Of a stretch of DNA of 5,235 bases, positions 2,308 through 5,235 are shown in pieces (positions within the stretch are counted from its first letter, which is position 1; each line of letters starts with the position of its first letter). A program made the translations under genes and the position numbers. Under the pieces are notes generated by a model. It was given only the letters and a program-made list of their open reading frames with translations, did no database searches and had not been told where the DNA came from. The stretch is taken from positions 1 through 5,235 of the forward strand of contig JAAYHG010000037.1 in NCBI GenBank assembly GCA_012735455.1. The letters are read 5' to 3'. The DNA comes from Bacillota bacterium. GTDB lineage: Bacteria > Bacillota > DTU030 > DUMP01.

Positions 2308-5235
2308 TCACTCACTGGATACCAGTATCTCTTCCAGACCGCCTATGGCATAATCCCGCCGCAATTTGTCATGGATGAACTGGTTTCCATAGTTTCTCAG
2401 GCAGCCATAACAGCTGGTATCCCCGGCTTCTCCACCACAGTCACAGCTCTTCAGAATACTGAGTGCTCTTTCGAGAACTTCTAGGCAGTTGCCCCCCTCG
2501 AGAATCCGCTTTACATGTCCCGCCCCACCCGGAACTGTATCGAATAGTACAAGGGACCTTCTTCCACTGGAGCTTACATAGACCGTGCCGTCAACATCCT
2601 GGCGATCAATTTCCAACGCAGCTGATAGCCCCTCAACAATGCTGTACAGTAGTGACTCCCAATAACCTTCTCGGAGAGAATGCTCAAGAGCCACTTCGGA
2701 GAAATCCATCTCAACAATATCCGTCTCGAAATCATAGCCCAAAGAAACGCGCTCAAAGTACCCGTGACACTGTTTCCCCCAGGAATTCCTGTGAGTCGTC
2801 GGCGGTGCAGGGCCCACTGTTCCATAGCCGCAGGTTCTACAAATGTAGAATCCGTAACCATAACCGCTGTTTACTACTGTCAGCACCCCGTGGATATAAC
2901 TCCTTAAGACCAGCAGGTTTTTCCCAACTAAGACTTCCCGAGTTTCCGCCGCTTCTCCCTGGCCCGAAAAAAACTTACGACTAGAGTAGGTACGCTCAGG
3001 CCTATGGTTTCCGGGCGGCCTGGGCTCTCTTTCAGCAATAAAGCCAAATTCGGGCACCTCAAATACTTGTTTGACAATCGGAGCGGCATCGCACACTGGA
3101 CAAGCGCTTCCCAGGTCTTGGTCGAGCAGGGCCTTGGCGAAGTATCCACATTGGCACTGGATGTAGCTGTAGCGCAGTAAGTCTCGTGCGCGCAACCTCT
3201 TTACATAGCGACTGGTCCAGAGCTTGCCGTTGGCCACTACTTGACTGTCAGGGGCATACTCAGAAATAGCAATTTGCATATCCCTGCTGAGGTCTATGTT
3301 GCGCGCATCGGCAGTGTGGAAATCCACCTGCAGGTTTACAACGTCTACCGGGAAACCGTACTTGGGCAAGATGTTTTTTTGAGCCAAATAGTTGATGAGC
3401 GGCCGGCGAAGAACGGTGTTTCTGACCTTTTTCAGATAGGCCGCGGTATGGAAATTCTCCTCACTGACGGCGTCATCCAGTGCTTCTTCGATAGCCACGA
3501 GATCTTTTTCCAGCTCAGTCACTACCTTAGTCATTACTCCGTTTTTGCTGTACATCTCATCCACCCATGCCCAGTCTTCCACGCCAATTTCCTTCTGAAT
3601 GGCAGGAGGAACCACTTCCTTTAAGGTGCGCAGCAGAGTCGCAGGCCTGCGATCCAAGAATTCTTTGAATAGACCGGGCCCACCATTGATAAAGAAGGCT
3701 TCCACTGTGCGGAAGTATGCCGGATTAACGCGCCAAAACTGAGCCAGAGCGCAAGCATATAGATGCCTTTTGGCGATCTTGGCATTATTGAGGTCGAAGT
3801 AAGGTGGGCGGACCACACCGCTGATCATTCTTTGGGGCTGGCGGAACTGGCTGAAGTCGTGGGAAGAGAGGCGCGCGAAGGTCAAGGCGTACGCCGTGGA
3901 ATCAGTTCGGCGCCCTGCTCTACCAGCCCTCTGCGCGTAGTTGGCCGGAGTAGGCGGGACATTCCGCATGAAGACGGTCTCCAGTTCACCAACATCCACA
4001 CCCAGTTCAAAGGTGGTTGAGCAACTCAAAACGTTGATGGCGCCTTTCACAAACTTGGTCTGCACTTCCGCCGCGTATTCGGTGGCCAGTTGGGCCGTAT
4101 GTTCATGGGCTACCATGGGTTCTGGCCGCAAGTTCACATATAGATGGCGGTAGTGGTTGTCCTTGAGTTCCTGGTCCAGATCCACCTTGTGCAGTTTTCC
4201 TGCGCAGCGGAAACTTGGGCAGACTCCGCGCAAGTTTAAGCGCGTGACTTTAAAACAGGAGTCACATCGATAGTTCTTCGGCGCGCCGCTACCCCTGCCC
4301 GGCAGCACCCTGTAGACCCCCGGATCCAGCTTATAGATCCTGCCTGACCCATCCGCCTGCTCTGTCTTGATGTAGGGAGCCAAGGGGCTGCGTCGCATAT
4401 CTGTGATGGCCTCGAAGACTTTGCGAAGGAGTTCTCTACCTTCTTCAGGGGATGCCTTTCTTCCGCCTACGGTCAGCAAACGCAGCAGGTAATCCAGGCG
4501 TGTGTTGGAGTACCCACCGCTGGGCAGCCACCCTTTGAGTGCATACCCGCGGGGTTGACTGCTTACACCCATTGGTTTCTCCCGCCAGAACCCGCCCTGG
4601 CGATTCCCGGGGTAGAAGAAATCGTCCTGGGGCCGCACCGCTTCTGGAAACTCCACCGCAGCATTCACCCTGAACTGGTCTAAGAAGAAGGCAAAAAGCA
4701 CCTTTGCCTCTTCATAGCTGAACCCAGCATCATGAATGAACTTCAACCTGAAGAGGGCTTCACTGTCCCGAATCCTGGTGAAATCTGGTTCAAAAGCCAA
4801 CAAGCCCATGTTCTCCAAGCTGGATAGGCCCGATCCAAAAGCAAACTCCCGCATGATCCACTTCCAAGCTTCCCGAGATAGCGTTTCGTGCGTTTCCTGC
4901 TTGAAGAAATCAGTGCTTTGTATTTGTCTGATGACTCGCTGGTTGAAGTCCGGTAAGCTCCACCTGTTGGCTAAGCATTCCTCGCGATGAGTTTCTACAG
5001 TCTGCACCAACATCTGTTTAGCAATAAGGTCGTTGTAGGTGGAGTTGAGATACGGAGCGAAGTACGCGGCGTTCTGCCGGCTATCGGAGAACACCAAAAG
5101 CTGCTTGGTAAGCTTTACTTCTCGAGTCGCTGCTATCTCACCCACCTGGGCAAACAGATCCTCGTCTTCTTTCACATCTTCGTAGGTCTTCTGGGGACGG
5201 CCTGGCAACTGCTGGTACAAGGAAGTAGCCAGAAC
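2308..5235 (-). CDS. Large superfamily 2 DNA helicase with C-terminal DUF1998 domain (N-terminus beyond window)
   Basis: The frame is open to the right edge; five codons precede the TTG at 5220, which is probably not the true start. Residues below count from that TTG. Seen in order: LLVFSDSRQ (41-49), motif IV of the second RecA domain; a ~330-residue insertion with CxxC-x11-Cx4C (319-339); EHTAQL (373-378); motif V, INVLSCSTTFELGVDVG (395-411); motif VI, QRAGRAGR (430-437); cysteine pairs at 689/691/707/710 and 794/797/818; and DUF1998 with DTVPGGAGHV (894-903) and C926, C928, C937, C940. The Walker A and DExH motifs must lie upstream, outside the window. The protein is therefore an ATP-driven translocase, well over 1,300 residues if complete. 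The family includes MrfA (DNA repair, about 750 residues) and the helicases of DISARM and Druantia. The long insertion and size fit the large defence-type members better than MrfA. No clear terminator follows; partners would be upstream to the right. Confidence 0.92.
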   Translation of the reverse strand, partial: VLATSLYQQLPGRPQKTYEDVKEDEDLFAQVGEIAATREVKLTKQLLVFSDSRQNAAYFAPYLNSTYNDLIAKQMLVQTVETHREECLANRWSLPDFNQRVIRQIQSTDFFKQETHETLSREAWKWIMREFAFGSGLSSLENMGLLAFEPDFTRIRDSEALFRLKFIHDAGFSYEEAKVLFAFFLDQFRVNAAVEFPEAVRPQDDFFYPGNRQGGFWREKPMGVSSQPRGYALKGWLPSGGYSNTRLDYLLRLLTVGGRKASPEEGRELLRKVFEAITDMRRSPLAPYIKTEQADGSGRIYKLDPGVYRVLPGRGSGAPKNYRCDSCFKVTRLNLRGVCPSFRCAGKLHKVDLDQELKDNHYRHLYVNLRPEPMVAHEHTAQLATEYAAEVQTKFVKGAINVLSCSTTFELGVDVGELETVFMRNVPPTPANYAQRAGRAGRRTDSTAYALTFARLSSHDFSQFRQPQRMISGVVRPPYFDLNNAKIAKRHLYACALAQFWRVNPAYFRTVEAFFINGGPGLFKEFLDRRPATLLRTLKEVVPPAIQKEIGVEDWAWVDEMYSKNGVMTKVVTELEKDLVAIEEALDDAVSEENFHTAAYLKKVRNTVLRRPLINYLAQKNILPKYGFPVDVVNLQVDFHTADARNIDLSRDMQIAISEYAPDSQVVANGKLWTSRYVKRLRARDLLRYSYIQCQCGYFAKALLDQDLGSACPVCDAAPIVKQVFEVPEFGFIAEREPRPPGNHRPERTYSSRKFFSGQGEAAETREVLVGKNLLVLRSYIHGVLTVVNSGYGYGFYICRTCGYGTVGPAPPTTHRNSWGKQCHGYFERVSLGYDFETDIVEMDFSEVALEHSLREGYWESLLYSIVEGLSAALEIDRQDVDGTVYVSSSGRRSLVLFDTVPGGAGHVKRILEGGNCLEVLERALSILKSCDCGGEAGDTSCYGCLRNYGNQFIHDKLRRDYAIGGLEEILVSSE

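Noticed and set aside
2463..4990. Several plus- and minus-strand frames within the helicase region, the longest 173 residues.
   Set aside because: They are shadows of the helicase frame, which shows clear conserved motifs throughout; none has family features of its own.

Overview
The window looks like an accessory stretch of a Bacillota chromosome, perhaps a Moorella/Desulfotomaculum-type clostridium. Supporting signs are strong purine-rich ribosome binding sites (AGGAGG, GGGAGGG), a near-consensus TTGGCA-17-TATAAT promoter, rho-independent terminators, roughly 50% GC and a tRNA 3' end with an encoded CCA. The assignment is an inference from style, not from a marker gene. All supported genes are on the minus strand.

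Layout from left to right. Positions 1-830 hold no intact gene: there is a possible plus-strand terminator at the left edge, a short decayed piece that reads like the C-terminus of an ABC-2-type permease (103-276), and non-coding or degenerate DNA. Positions 819-1705 are a compact two-gene minus-strand operon: promoter with palindromic operators, a 121-residue ribbon-helix-helix (RHH) protein, a 138-residue DUF559/Vsr-like PD-(D/E)XK nuclease, then a terminator. Positions 1706-2052 are intergenic; 1871-2052 is GC-rich and hairpin-rich with no convincing gene. Positions 2053-2150 hold a strong hairpin terminator followed (on the plus strand) by a degraded 3' half of a tRNA, probably tRNA-Arg(CCT), which looks like an integration scar. 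Positions 2308-5235 are the C-terminal ~975 residues of a very large superfamily 2 helicase with a DUF1998 domain; its N-terminus lies beyond the right edge.

How the parts may work together. The helicase belongs to the DUF1998 group that includes MrfA (DNA repair) and the helicases of the DISARM and Druantia phage-defence systems, so an anti-phage role is plausible but not shown. The RHH-nuclease pair is a self-contained, probably autoregulated unit with its own promoter and terminator; a toxin-antitoxin or defence role is a hypothesis. The tRNA 3' remnant lies between the two modules and probably marks the distal end of an island that carries the helicase.
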